Shown here piece after piece: positions 32,983 to 42,536 of a stretch of DNA of 64,000 nucleotides (position 1 is its first letter; every line of letters starts with the position of its first letter). This stretch comes from Pseudaquabacterium terrae (GTDB taxonomy: Bacteria > Pseudomonadota > Gammaproteobacteria > Burkholderiales > Burkholderiaceae_C), in the NCBI RefSeq assembly GCF_013266755.1, contig NZ_JABRWJ010000002.1:806001-870000 (forward strand), in the 5' to 3' direction. The notes under the pieces are model-generated. The model had not been told where the DNA came from. It was given only the letters and a program-made list of their open reading frames with translations, and searched no databases. The position numbers and the translations under genes are program-made.

Positions 32983-35900
32983 TGGCATCCACATCCGAGG
33001 AACTGCGCTCCAACATCCGTGAAGCGGTTGAGGCGGGTTACCGTCAACAGTTGCTCGCGAGGGGACAAGCGCGCGGCATGATTTGGCGCGCGGGCGAACT
33101 GCCTATAGATGCGCCGAATTTCAGTCCGCTCCTTTCGGAGGACCTACTCTCGTTCGGCTACTCGCTGCTGCTCCATGGTCTGCGGTATCTGGATTTGGGC
33201 GGCGACTTCGAGACTGCGCGACAAGCCTTCGAGGTTGCGGCGGAGTCCATCGAGGCCGTCGTCGCGCGAGGGCAACTGGACGAGACGCGAGATTTTCACC
33301 GTCTAGTCGCAGCAAGCGCGTACCACTTAGGGCGGTTCTCGGCGCGCGCGTACTCACTCCTGAGGGCTGACTTCGAGCAGGCCAACCTGTCTGTTGTTGA
33401 GCGATGCCTCGCACAACTGGTGCTGAGGGACCTTGCTGGGGTGAACCGTGCGGTTGCTAGCTGGTTCGAGTCGGGCGCCGGTTCCGACGACAACCTGATG
33501 GCTGCGCTGGATCCCCTTTTCGAAGTAGGCGGTCAGGGGGCGGCCCTGGAAGACGGCGAAGGTGTGGCTGAGGCCCTGTTGCTTGGCTTAGAGGGCAACT
33601 TCATGTCGGCGATGTCTCAGACGCTGCTCGCTCTGGAGCGGGGCGAACAGCATCTCATCGGCGAAGCACAGGCGCGTCTCAGGCAGGGCCTGTCCGTGGC
33701 GGGGGACATGAACTTCGTCGGCCAGTGGTGGGTGCATCGCTTGGCGCTGTACATCGTCGACAGCCTGTGGTCCAGCAGCTTTCACGCGATCCTGCCCATG
33801 TCCGGCCCCGATGGTGCAGCAATCGGCGATTGGGAATCGTTGCGCAAACTGTTCATCACCTCGCTGTTGTGCCGCGGTCGGTCGGAGATTGAGCTCTGGC
33901 CGTCTCAGATTGAAGCAGCGAAGCGTGTGCTGGAGTACGACGCCAATCTTGTGCTGTCACTGCCCACAAGCGCGGGAAAGACGCGCATCGCAGAGCTGTG
34001 CATCCTCGCGTGCCTGGCGCTAGGCACGCGAGTCGTTTTCGTAACGCCCTTGCGTGCGCTGTCTGCGCAAACAGAGGTCTCGCTGCGCCGCACGTTTAGC
34101 GCGCTCGGCAAAAGCGTCTCAAGCCTTTATGGCAGCATCGGGGCCAGCAGTAGCGATGTCGACACCCTCAAGTCACGCGACATCGTGGTGTCGACGCCCG
34201 AGAAGCTCGATTTCGCCCTTCGGAGCGACCCGACGCTCTTGGACGACGTGGGGTTGGTGGTCCTCGACGAAGGCCACATGATAGGGCTCGGCGAGCGGGA
34301 GGTGCGCTACGAAGCACAAGTCCAGCGGCTGCTTCGGAGGCCTGACGCAGCTTCCCGGCGCATCGTCTGCCTTTCCGCCATCCTGCCTGATGGTGACCAA
34401 CTCGCTGACTTCACCGCTTGGCTCACCGCCGACCGGCCCGACGGACTCATCAAGAACGGTTGGCGCCCGACCCGGCTTCGATTCGGTGAGGTTGACTGGA
34501 ACCCAGAGACCAAGGTCGCGCAGCTGAACGTGGTGGTGGGGGACGAGCATCCGTTCATTCCCAAGTTTGTCGTCGGGAAGAGGACGTCCAATCGTGCAAA
34601 CGCGGCGATCGTCCCCGGATCGCAGACCGACCTGTGCATCTTCACGGCGTGGCGTCTGATTGAAGATGGTCAGTCGGTGCTGGTGTTCTGTCCGATTCGA
34701 GTGTCGGTCATGCCGTTCGCCAAACGCATCATCAAGCTAAGCCAAGGGGGCTTGCTCCCGCCGATCATGACGCCTCCGGTCGACGCTATCGCGTCCGCAT
34801 TGGCCGTCGGTGCTGAGTGGTTCGGCCCGGATCACGATATCTTGAAATGCCTCCGCATGGGCGTGGCGGTCCACCATGGCGAGTTACCCACCCAGTTCCG
34901 CAAGGAAGTGGAGCACTTGCTTAGGGACGGCATTTTGAAACTCACGGTGTCGTCACCGACCCTCGCCCAGGGGCTGAACTTGGCGGCAACCAGCCTCATC
35001 CTTCACGGGCATTCCAGGCATGGTGAGGCGATCGATGAGTCCGAGTTCCGAAATGTCGTCGGTCGGGCTGGCCGCGCGTATGTCGACATCGAAGGGTTGG
35101 TGCTCTACCCGATGTTCGACGAGCACGAGAAGCGGCGAGATGCCTGGAAGGGTCTGATCCGCGGCGACAAACAACGTGAGATGGAGAGCGGCATCTTCCG
35201 ATTGCTTTACTGGCTACTGGATCGCATGGCCAGGAAGATCGGGACGAGGGACGTCGATGCCTTGCTGGCGTATGTGGCAGGTCAGGGCGCTTGGAGCTTT
35301 GCGGCGGTGCCTGGGGAGCGAAAAAGGTTGGCAGAGGCCGCGGTTGAAGACTGGCCGCGACATCTAACCAGCCTGGACACAGCCATCTTCAGCTTGCTTG
35401 GGGACGCGCAGGTTGCTGATGAAGAGCTCGAGTCAAAGATTGATGAGGTGCTGACGTCATCGCTGCTCACGCGCCGGCTCGCGCGGCGGAGTGAAGGTGT
35501 TCAAAGGGCGCTGCTTTCTGGCTTGAAGGCCAGAGCGAAGCTGATCTGGACCGGTTCCACAGCGGTGCAACGGCGCGGCTATTTCCTCGCCGGCGTCGGG
35601 CTTGAGACGGGCAGAATGCTGGATGAGAAGGCCGATGAGCTTGAGTTCTTGTTGCTCAGGGCGGATACGGCTGTAGACGGCGGTGAAGTCGATGAAGCTG
35701 TCAAGGCGATCGTCGCTTTCGCCGAGATTGCCTTCGAAATCTCCCCGTTCACGCCGAAGTCGTTGCCGCCAGATTGGCGAAAGTTTCTGGACCAGTGGCT
35801 GAGAGGAGCTCCAGTTCACGAGTTGGGGGACGACGACGCAGACGATGCGATATCCCTCATCGAGCATGCGTTCGTCTACAACTTGCCGTGGGCGATGGAA

Positions 35901-36500
35901 GCCGTGAGGGTTCGTGCGCAGGCTCACGCTCCCGTTGGGGATCCATTCGACCTAGACATCGACCTTCTGCCGAATCTGGGGAGCGGCAGCGCTGTTGCTG
36001 CAGTCGAGACGGGAACGTTGTCCATCCCGGCTGCGGTGTTGATCAAGGCCGGCTTCGCGTCGAGGCTCGGCGCCATCAGCGCGGTGCTCTCGACAGGCGC
36101 AGATTTCGACGACGCCAAGGGCCTGCGTGCTTGGCTTGCCTCAGATACCGTACTGGCTTGGAGCGTCATTCCCACATGGCCGACAGAAAACTCGCACGAA
36201 CTTTGGAGGGAGTTCACTGCGCCTCATGGAGCAGGCAACGTACAACCGTGGACGACGACGGAGTACACCGGACCGGTTCAATGGAAGGGTGGCGTACCGA
36301 TGCCGCCCGGGATGCCCCTGCGCATTGCCGGCTCCGGACCGAAGGTCGGCGTGATCTACAGCAGCGACTACCGAGAGTTGGGGAGAGTTCGTTATCCCTT
36401 CAGTCAGAAGGCCGTCGGCCTCACAGTGGCAACGTCAAACGGTGGGGCAGACCAGATCTCGTTCGAGTACACCGGACCGAATGACCTGATTCAGTCCTGA
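32982..36500 (+). CDS. hamB: Hachiman defence helicase HamB
   Basis: A 1172-aa superfamily 2 helicase. Residues 1-310 are a helical N-terminal region. The Ski2/Lhr-like core has Walker A SLPTSAGKTR (about 326-335), FVTPLRALSAQ, the DExH box as VVLDEGHMIG (about 427), CLSAILPDGDQ as motif III, and motif VI FRNVVGRAGRA (about 690). The last ~450 residues are a family-specific region without known motifs. HamB homologues translocate on DNA and gate the HamA nuclease. Length and gene order hamA-hamB match the two-gene Hachiman layout. No further defence gene follows; the next gene on the plus strand is at 45308. 36501-36689 shows nothing recognisable. Confidence 0.87.
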   Translation: MASTSEELRSNIREAVEAGYRQQLLARGQARGMIWRAGELPIDAPNFSPLLSEDLLSFGYSLLLHGLRYLDLGGDFETARQAFEVAAESIEAVVARGQLDETRDFHRLVAASAYHLGRFSARAYSLLRADFEQANLSVVERCLAQLVLRDLAGVNRAVASWFESGAGSDDNLMAALDPLFEVGGQGAALEDGEGVAEALLLGLEGNFMSAMSQTLLALERGEQHLIGEAQARLRQGLSVAGDMNFVGQWWVHRLALYIVDSLWSSSFHAILPMSGPDGAAIGDWESLRKLFITSLLCRGRSEIELWPSQIEAAKRVLEYDANLVLSLPTSAGKTRIAELCILACLALGTRVVFVTPLRALSAQTEVSLRRTFSALGKSVSSLYGSIGASSSDVDTLKSRDIVVSTPEKLDFALRSDPTLLDDVGLVVLDEGHMIGLGEREVRYEAQVQRLLRRPDAASRRIVCLSAILPDGDQLADFTAWLTADRPDGLIKNGWRPTRLRFGEVDWNPETKVAQLNVVVGDEHPFIPKFVVGKRTSNRANAAIVPGSQTDLCIFTAWRLIEDGQSVLVFCPIRVSVMPFAKRIIKLSQGGLLPPIMTPPVDAIASALAVGAEWFGPDHDILKCLRMGVAVHHGELPTQFRKEVEHLLRDGILKLTVSSPTLAQGLNLAATSLILHGHSRHGEAIDESEFRNVVGRAGRAYVDIEGLVLYPMFDEHEKRRDAWKGLIRGDKQREMESGIFRLLYWLLDRMARKIGTRDVDALLAYVAGQGAWSFAAVPGERKRLAEAAVEDWPRHLTSLDTAIFSLLGDAQVADEELESKIDEVLTSSLLTRRLARRSEGVQRALLSGLKARAKLIWTGSTAVQRRGYFLAGVGLETGRMLDEKADELEFLLLRADTAVDGGEVDEAVKAIVAFAEIAFEISPFTPKSLPPDWRKFLDQWLRGAPVHELGDDDADDAISLIEHAFVYNLPWAMEAVRVRAQAHAPVGDPFDLDIDLLPNLGSGSAVAAVETGTLSIPAAVLIKAGFASRLGAISAVLSTGADFDDAKGLRAWLASDTVLAWSVIPTWPTENSHELWREFTAPHGAGNVQPWTTTEYTGPVQWKGGVPMPPGMPLRIAGSGPKVGVIYSSDYRELGRVRYPFSQKAVGLTVATSNGGADQISFEYTGPNDLIQS

Positions 36501-36689
36501 TGCACCCGCGCCGGATCTAGGCGCTGGCGCTCGCAGCCAACACCTCCGGTAGGAGCGCAACCGACCGCTTCCGGGTGGCGAACTCGTGAACCTCGCCGGC
36601 CGCAGTGGGTCGATCTCAGTCGTCACGACTGGGGGTCTTCAGTGCGGGCGGTGATACCAATCGAGATCTGATAATGCAACCTCGCGTCC

Positions 36690-39413
36690 TCAGGTTCCTA
36701 CCCTCAACGCCACCCCCATCGTCTCCAGAATCTGCCCCAACGCCCGGTTGTCCTCTTCGTCGATCTCGCGCCCACCGGCGAAATTGAGGTTGTCGCGGCC
36801 GAGCTGAAGAAGCGCCACGCCCCAGTCAACGAAGAACTCGCGCTCCGGGTGGCCGCGTTGCTCCGGCAGGGCCGGCAGGCTACCCCGCGCCGGCGGTAGG
36901 GGCAATGCAAACACCCCGCGCGCCCGCGTCTTCGGCGCCTCCGGCGTGCCCGGCCGGTCGGCTTCGGGCAAGTCGCCATAACCGAGGTACGTCACGTGGT
37001 CGTTGACCATCGTCGCGGCGATCGCGGCGGCGCGGTCGGCCACTTCGTCCCAGCGCACGTTCGCTGCAGCCAGTTGCCTGCGGATGCGCTCGGCGATGCG
37101 GTCGGCCAGTTGCTGGCGGTGAGCGCCGATCACCAGTTCGTCGGTCAATGCGCCGACGATGGCGGAGTCGAGGCCCAATGCCGTCAGCGCTTTGGCATCC
37201 GCTGCCAAGCCGCGCACGCGGTCAGCCCACAGATTGATCACCTGCCCCGCAAAGTGATCGGCCCGGTCACGCTGCCGCCGGATCGGTTGAGTCTTGGCAG
37301 GCGCCTTCTTGTTGATCGTCGCCTCGGCATCCACCGCCCAGGGATCATCGGCCCACGGATCGTCCTCCGCCGCCGGTGATGCGGCGACGGGCGCCGCCGC
37401 CGGCGCCGTGTCCAGCCGCAGCGAAGCCACGTTGAGAAACGCCGCCCGCACATCCGGCTCCGCCAGCTGCAGCCTTGCCAACAGCAGCGCAAAGTTCCTG
37501 AACTCCCGCTCATTGCAAGCCCGATACAGCCGGCGCCGCAAATCCATCAACGCCGCTTCCTTCTCCTTGCGCGACGCATCATCCCCAGCCGCATAGAACA
37601 CACGCAACCGCGCATCCAGCGCCTGCGCCTGATCCACCAGCCTGCCGGCGAGCTGCCGCGTCTTCAGCTTCGGGCTCAGCACCCGCTCCAGGTTCTCCAC
37701 CAGGTAGCGCACGCCGCCGTCGTTGAAGGCCATCGCCGAATCCCAGGCCAGCGCCGGGTTGACGAAGTGCTTCCTGCAGCGCTCGGAATCGAGCAGGCCC
37801 TGGCGGCTGGCGTTGATGCGCGGGGCGGCTTCGGTGGCGATGCCGAGTTCCTGCCGCGCGTCGCCGTCGCCTTCGTACTGGAACACGCCGGCCGGGCGGA
37901 AGCCGGGGTTGCGCAGGAAGTAGGTGTTGTTGAAGGCCTGGCCGTTCCAGTTCTGCAGCCAGTCTTCCTGCTTGTACAGCTGGTACATCGAGGCTTCGAG
38001 CCGGGTGTCGATGCGGCTGGCCCAGCTTTCGGGCGTGTCGCCGGGCTTGTCGACGAGCTCGCCGTCGAACTTGGTCAGCACGAAGAACAGCGCGTTCGGC
38101 AGTTGCGCACGTGATTGGGCGTTATCACCGTGCGTCTGCGCCACCCACTTGCCGACCAGCGCGGTCAGGTCCTTGACGTCCTGGTTCGAGGGCGGCATGC
38201 ACAGCAGCATGCAGGTGAGCTCACGCTCTTCGGTGTAGCGCTGGAACAGGTAGGCGATCTTGCCGCGCAGAAGGATGTTGCGCACGCTGAAGGCGCGCTC
38301 CTGCGGGTCGGCGGGCAGATCGATGTTCTTCTCGCGTGAACGTGCGCCCGGGAAGTCCAGCAGGTCGGTGTGCTCGAAGAACTGCCACGGCTTGTCGGCC
38401 ATCACCACCTTGATTTCTGCGACCAGGCCGGTCAGCGTGGCGCGGGCCACCGGCACGGGCGGGCCGTCGCCGCCGCCTTCGCTCAGCTCGGGCACCACGC
38501 TGACCAGGTCCTTCTGGTCGTCGAGGGTGCCGAGGCGGTGCTTGAGGATGTCGACGTCGATGATGCTGGTGGTGCGCGGCAGCAGGCAGTTCAATGCCGC
38601 GCGGGCGGTGGCAGCGTGGCCCAGCGCTTCGAGCGTCTTGTGCAGCAGCGTGTAGATGGCTGTGAAGTCGGCGTTCTGGCCCCACAGCAGGCTGTACAGC
38701 TCGATGCGCTGCGCCGTCGGCAGCTTGTGGCCGAAGCGCGTCAGCGCATCCCAGAAACCGCCGCGCGTCAACGGGCCGATCGACGACGAGAAGGTGCCCT
38801 TGAAATACTCGCCGACATCGAACATCACGATCTCGTCGAGGTGCTGTGCGCTGCTCTTGGCCAGCGGCTCCAGCCGCGCGATGACGGCGCGCACTTCTTC
38901 TTCGCCCGGCAGCCCGAGCTTGCGGTTGTGCTCGTCGAAATCGGACAGGAAACCATTCCCGAGGATCTTGACCAGGTCCGTTTCGCTCAGCAGCCGCAAT
39001 TCGACCGGGTGGCTCTTGTCGCGCGAGCCGCGCACGATCGTGAAGCGGGTGACGAGGCCGGTGGCTTCCTTGCCGCCCTCGGGGTTGATCTCGGTGATGA
39101 AGTTCTTGGTGTCGCCGGCAAAGTCGGCCAGCAGCGGCGCATCCTTGCTGCGGCCCAATACCGAGACGAGGTAGGACTTGCCGGCCTGGCTGGGGCCGAA
39201 CACGCCTGCCGAATTGCGGCGGCCGGACGACGCGGCGAGCTTGCGCGAGAGGTTCTCGGCGCGCCGCGTCGCTTCGATCAGTGAATGGCCTTCGTTGGCG
39301 ACGCGGGTGGCGCTTTGCGACACGCGCGCCACCCAGCCGCGGGCCTGCGAGCTGGCACTGGCCAAGGCGCGGGCGCCGTCGGCGAGGGTCTGCTGGATGG
39401 GATCGATGGACAT
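36690..39413 (-). CDS. srfC: SrfC-like dynamin-type GTPase
   Basis: A 907-aa protein with a GTPase domain in its N-terminal half: P-loop GPSQAGKS (73-80), a G3-like DLLDFPGARSRE (about 340) and G4 LTKFDGEL (about 435). The rest is long alpha-helical sequence, as in dynamin-like proteins. An acidic linker (AAEDDPWADDPWAVD) lies near 670. It matches virulence factor SrfC of the SrfABC operon first noted in Salmonella, and follows SrfB by three bases. A membrane- or filament-associated role with the actin-like SrfB is plausible but unproven. It is the last gene of the operon, running toward hamB on the opposite strand. Confidence 0.85.
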   Translation of the reverse strand: MSIDPIQQTLADGARALASASSQARGWVARVSQSATRVANEGHSLIEATRRAENLSRKLAASSGRRNSAGVFGPSQAGKSYLVSVLGRSKDAPLLADFAGDTKNFITEINPEGGKEATGLVTRFTIVRGSRDKSHPVELRLLSETDLVKILGNGFLSDFDEHNRKLGLPGEEEVRAVIARLEPLAKSSAQHLDEIVMFDVGEYFKGTFSSSIGPLTRGGFWDALTRFGHKLPTAQRIELYSLLWGQNADFTAIYTLLHKTLEALGHAATARAALNCLLPRTTSIIDVDILKHRLGTLDDQKDLVSVVPELSEGGGDGPPVPVARATLTGLVAEIKVVMADKPWQFFEHTDLLDFPGARSREKNIDLPADPQERAFSVRNILLRGKIAYLFQRYTEERELTCMLLCMPPSNQDVKDLTALVGKWVAQTHGDNAQSRAQLPNALFFVLTKFDGELVDKPGDTPESWASRIDTRLEASMYQLYKQEDWLQNWNGQAFNNTYFLRNPGFRPAGVFQYEGDGDARQELGIATEAAPRINASRQGLLDSERCRKHFVNPALAWDSAMAFNDGGVRYLVENLERVLSPKLKTRQLAGRLVDQAQALDARLRVFYAAGDDASRKEKEAALMDLRRRLYRACNEREFRNFALLLARLQLAEPDVRAAFLNVASLRLDTAPAAAPVAASPAAEDDPWADDPWAVDAEATINKKAPAKTQPIRRQRDRADHFAGQVINLWADRVRGLAADAKALTALGLDSAIVGALTDELVIGAHRQQLADRIAERIRRQLAAANVRWDEVADRAAAIAATMVNDHVTYLGYGDLPEADRPGTPEAPKTRARGVFALPLPPARGSLPALPEQRGHPEREFFVDWGVALLQLGRDNLNFAGGREIDEEDNRALGQILETMGVALRVGT

Positions 39414-39416
39414 CGG

Positions 39417-42400
39417 TCAGTTCCCCAGCAGGATGCCCGTGTCGAGCCAATAGCCCTGGGCGTTGTTCAGCGTCTGCAGCCGCAAATGCAGCCCGATGTT
39501 CGGCACAGTCTTGCCTTCGGGGTCGACGATGGCGTGGATCGCCAGTGTCGGGTTCTCGTCGTAGCGCTCGCCGGTTTCCTTGTCTTCCTTGCTCTTCGCG
39601 CGCTGGCGTTTCAGCGTGACTGAGAGCGGCGTGCGCGGATTCAGCCGGCTCGCGAACTCGGGCGAGCTGTAGTCGATGCTGTACAGCCGCGTCGCCGGCC
39701 AGCGGTCAACCGGCAATTGACGGAATCCCAGCGGCATCGGGCCGCGGAATTCGAAGGGCGTTTCGGGAACGTCGTAATCGGCGCGGTCGAGGTCGAGGTT
39801 GTTGTAGAACTCGTCGGCCTGGCGCAAGCGGTCGTTCTGATCCAGCTTGCCGAAATAGCGCGCTGTCGATCGCGGCCGCAATTGGTCGGACCGGAAATTG
39901 AAGTTCTGCAATTGTCCATTGCCGAGCAGGCAGATCATCGCGCCGACGGCCGCCGTGGTCTTCGGGTCGCCCACGGTGTAGCGGTGGTCGTGGAACGGGT
40001 ACCACGGGCCGACGCGGAACTGGTGAAGCGGCAGGATGCGGTGCGTCGGCAATGCCGCGCTTTCTTCGAGGATCGCCTGCACAGCGGGCAGGCGCGAGGT
40101 GCGGCCGCTCAGGATCAGCACGTCGCAGCGGTAGCGCTGCACGATCTCGCCCAGCGCCTGCAGCATGTCCATGAAGACGCTGCGCACGGTGCGGTCGACA
40201 TCCGCTGGCGAGACGGTGAATTCCATGTCCTGCAGCTTGAATTCGCGCCGGCCGAGCTTGCTGACCTCGGCATTGAAGTGCTGCAGTAGTTCCTCCGACG
40301 GCTGGTTGTCCGCATTGAAGAAGTCGGCGAAGGGCCGCGTCGTCGCCGCGCCGGGGTCGAGCACGTTGAAGCTTTCGTAGTCCTCCAGCAGGCCGAGCGC
40401 GATCGGCGCGGCGATCTGCGTCGCGAACTGCTGGCGGCGCACGTAGTCCACCGCCTTCATCTCGCTGTGGTCGCCGCCGAGCAATCGGTTCAGCACGAAA
40501 TCGGCGCGTTCGCCGAAGCCGCATTCGACCAGCTTGTCGCGGATCGGGCGGATCACGTGCTCGCGCACCACGCGCAGCAGCGCTTCGTCACCCGCGAGGT
40601 TGAAGCCTTCGCGGAATTCCTGGAACGGCGTCAGCGTGACGTTGGCGCCGCTGCCGTCGACCGCGATCGAGGTGACGACGAGATCCGTGGTCCCGCCGCC
40701 GATGTCGATCGTCGCCAGGCGCAGCGTGTTCGCGCCGGTCGGGCCGTTGCGGTTCAGCGGGTGACGCAGGTCGTCGAAGAAGGCCTTGGCGTCGCCGGAA
40801 TAGTTGCGCGCGACCTGCGTGTAGAGGTAGACGGCCTGTGTCGCGGTGGCTTCGTCCCACTGCAGCTTCACTTCCGGGCCGGCGGCATCGTTGTCGGCGC
40901 GGGTGCGGCCCTCCAGCGTGTATTTCAGGCGCTTGCTGCCGTCGTCGTCGTAGTGCACTTCGGCGAGGCCGAGCGAGAGATACGCCATGTCGCAGGCGGC
41001 CTGCGCCTGCTCTTTCAGGATCGCGCGCTCGGCCAGCGGCATCGCGGTGGGCATCGTCATGATCACGCGGCGCAGGCGGCGCGGCAGGTGCGCATTGGTC
41101 GGGCGGCGCAGGCGGTGCATCGGTGAATTCATCATCGCGATCGCCTGCACGAAGATCTCGGCCAATGCGAAGGCGGTGAGGTTGCGGCGCGAATACAGCG
41201 CGCGGATGGCAGGGAAGCCGCGGTCGGGGTCGGTGGCCAGCGCGACATCGCTGATGCGGTGCAGCGGCTCGCCCAAGTCATTGACCAGCGTCGTGAACAT
41301 CACGCCGTGCGCCAGGTCGCTTTGCCCGCCATTGCCGTTGGCAGCGGTGTTGAAGCGCCACGAATCGCGGCGCGCATCTTCATCCCACAGGTAGCGCTTC
41401 GGGCTCGACAGGCCGGACGAGCCTTCGGTGCCGCTGCGCTGCGCGGCCAGGCGCTGCGCTTCGAGGCCGACGCGCACGACGGTCGGCCAGCCGAAGGCTT
41501 CCGAGCGCCCGCTGCGCACCGACAAATGGTCGCGCCCGAATTGCGCGCGGGCGAATTCGAAGCGGCTCGGGAAGGGCTCGGCATACACCTGCTCGGCGCG
41601 GCTCAGATCGCGCAATTGCAGCTTCACCGATTTGGTGATGTCGACGCCCAGTTGCTCGGGGTCGGATTCGATCAACAGCCCGCAGCTGCGCGAATTGCCG
41701 AGGTCCAGCACCAGGTCGACATCGATCGGCGGCGTGCGCGGTTCGGTGATGCGGTCGACCAGCTGGAAGGCGGGCAGGATGTCCAGCGCGTACAGCAGGT
41801 CGACATAGGCGCGATAACGGGCGATGTGCTCGTTGCTGCCCTGCATCTGCTCGTGGATCTCGTCGTTGCTCAACGCGCGCAGCGAGAAGCGGCGGCGCTT
41901 GCGCTCTTCGCGCGCCAGCATGTCCTTGAAGGTTTCGAGGCACCAGTCCTTCAGCCAGTCTTCGGCGTAGAACCAGTCGATGTTGTCCTTCGGGCCCGGC
42001 AGCGCGAACTCCTGGCCGGTGCGGGCATCGCCGGGGCAGGGTGCCAGGTAGGCCTCGTTCTCGACGAACTCCAGCAGCGTGGTGTCGGCGGCCAGCACCA
42101 GGCGGTAGTGGTGGCCGTCGTCGTCGGGCGTGTCCAGCTTGGCCAGGTAGCCGCGCACCCAGTTGGTCGGGCCGCGGTAGAAGCCGTGGGCCTCGCGGCG
42201 CAGCAGCGGCAGCGGCATCCACGTGCGGTCGAACATCTGCTCCAGCGCCTTGATGTCCACCGAGTACGACTCGACGACGTCGCGCGGCACCTCTTCGTCG
42301 CCACGGCGCGCCAGGCGCGGCGAGCGGTCGTTGTTCAGCGTGGTGTGCGGGTCGTGGAAGCCCCATTCGGTGGGCATGCCGCCGTGCTTGTCGATCGAGA

Positions 42401-42485
42401 AGCCGAAGTCCAGGAACTGCACCCCGCTGCCGGGGATCAGCGGCACGACATCGGGCAGTTTGTGAAGCAGCTCGTTGAGGGCCAT
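39417..42485 (-). CDS. srfB: SrfB-like actin/Hsp70-fold ATPase
   Basis: A 1022-aa protein of the SrfB family. Actin/Hsp70 nucleotide-binding motifs are visible: phosphate-1 loop VLDLGNSRSCGLL (about 259-271) and phosphate-2 loop IDIGGGTTDLVVTS (about 620). About 250 residues precede the ATPase core (PDVVPLIPGSGVQFLDFGF...). The adenosine-motif region is less clear (LILSGRTSRLPAVQAIL near 780 fits). No signal peptide. It is separated from SrfC by three bases, so they are co-translated. It probably acts with the SrfA-like membrane proteins and SrfC GTPase; the biochemical role of the family is not settled. Confidence 0.87.
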   Translation of the reverse strand: MALNELLHKLPDVVPLIPGSGVQFLDFGFSIDKHGGMPTEWGFHDPHTTLNNDRSPRLARRGDEEVPRDVVESYSVDIKALEQMFDRTWMPLPLLRREAHGFYRGPTNWVRGYLAKLDTPDDDGHHYRLVLAADTTLLEFVENEAYLAPCPGDARTGQEFALPGPKDNIDWFYAEDWLKDWCLETFKDMLAREERKRRRFSLRALSNDEIHEQMQGSNEHIARYRAYVDLLYALDILPAFQLVDRITEPRTPPIDVDLVLDLGNSRSCGLLIESDPEQLGVDITKSVKLQLRDLSRAEQVYAEPFPSRFEFARAQFGRDHLSVRSGRSEAFGWPTVVRVGLEAQRLAAQRSGTEGSSGLSSPKRYLWDEDARRDSWRFNTAANGNGGQSDLAHGVMFTTLVNDLGEPLHRISDVALATDPDRGFPAIRALYSRRNLTAFALAEIFVQAIAMMNSPMHRLRRPTNAHLPRRLRRVIMTMPTAMPLAERAILKEQAQAACDMAYLSLGLAEVHYDDDGSKRLKYTLEGRTRADNDAAGPEVKLQWDEATATQAVYLYTQVARNYSGDAKAFFDDLRHPLNRNGPTGANTLRLATIDIGGGTTDLVVTSIAVDGSGANVTLTPFQEFREGFNLAGDEALLRVVREHVIRPIRDKLVECGFGERADFVLNRLLGGDHSEMKAVDYVRRQQFATQIAAPIALGLLEDYESFNVLDPGAATTRPFADFFNADNQPSEELLQHFNAEVSKLGRREFKLQDMEFTVSPADVDRTVRSVFMDMLQALGEIVQRYRCDVLILSGRTSRLPAVQAILEESAALPTHRILPLHQFRVGPWYPFHDHRYTVGDPKTTAAVGAMICLLGNGQLQNFNFRSDQLRPRSTARYFGKLDQNDRLRQADEFYNNLDLDRADYDVPETPFEFRGPMPLGFRQLPVDRWPATRLYSIDYSSPEFASRLNPRTPLSVTLKRQRAKSKEDKETGERYDENPTLAIHAIVDPEGKTVPNIGLHLRLQTLNNAQGYWLDTGILLGN

Positions 42486-42536
42486 GGCGCTATGTTGGTC
42501 CGGTCTTAGGCTTCAGGGCAAGGCGGGTGGACCCGA

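Noticed and set aside
36500-36690. A short minus-strand coding fragment between hamB and srfC
   Set aside because: About 30 codons can be read to a stop near 36521, but with no start and no recognised family.
30201-36690. Attachment-site direct repeats or an integrase that would define a mobile island
   Set aside because: None could be seen by reading. The region is called accessory only from content and base composition.
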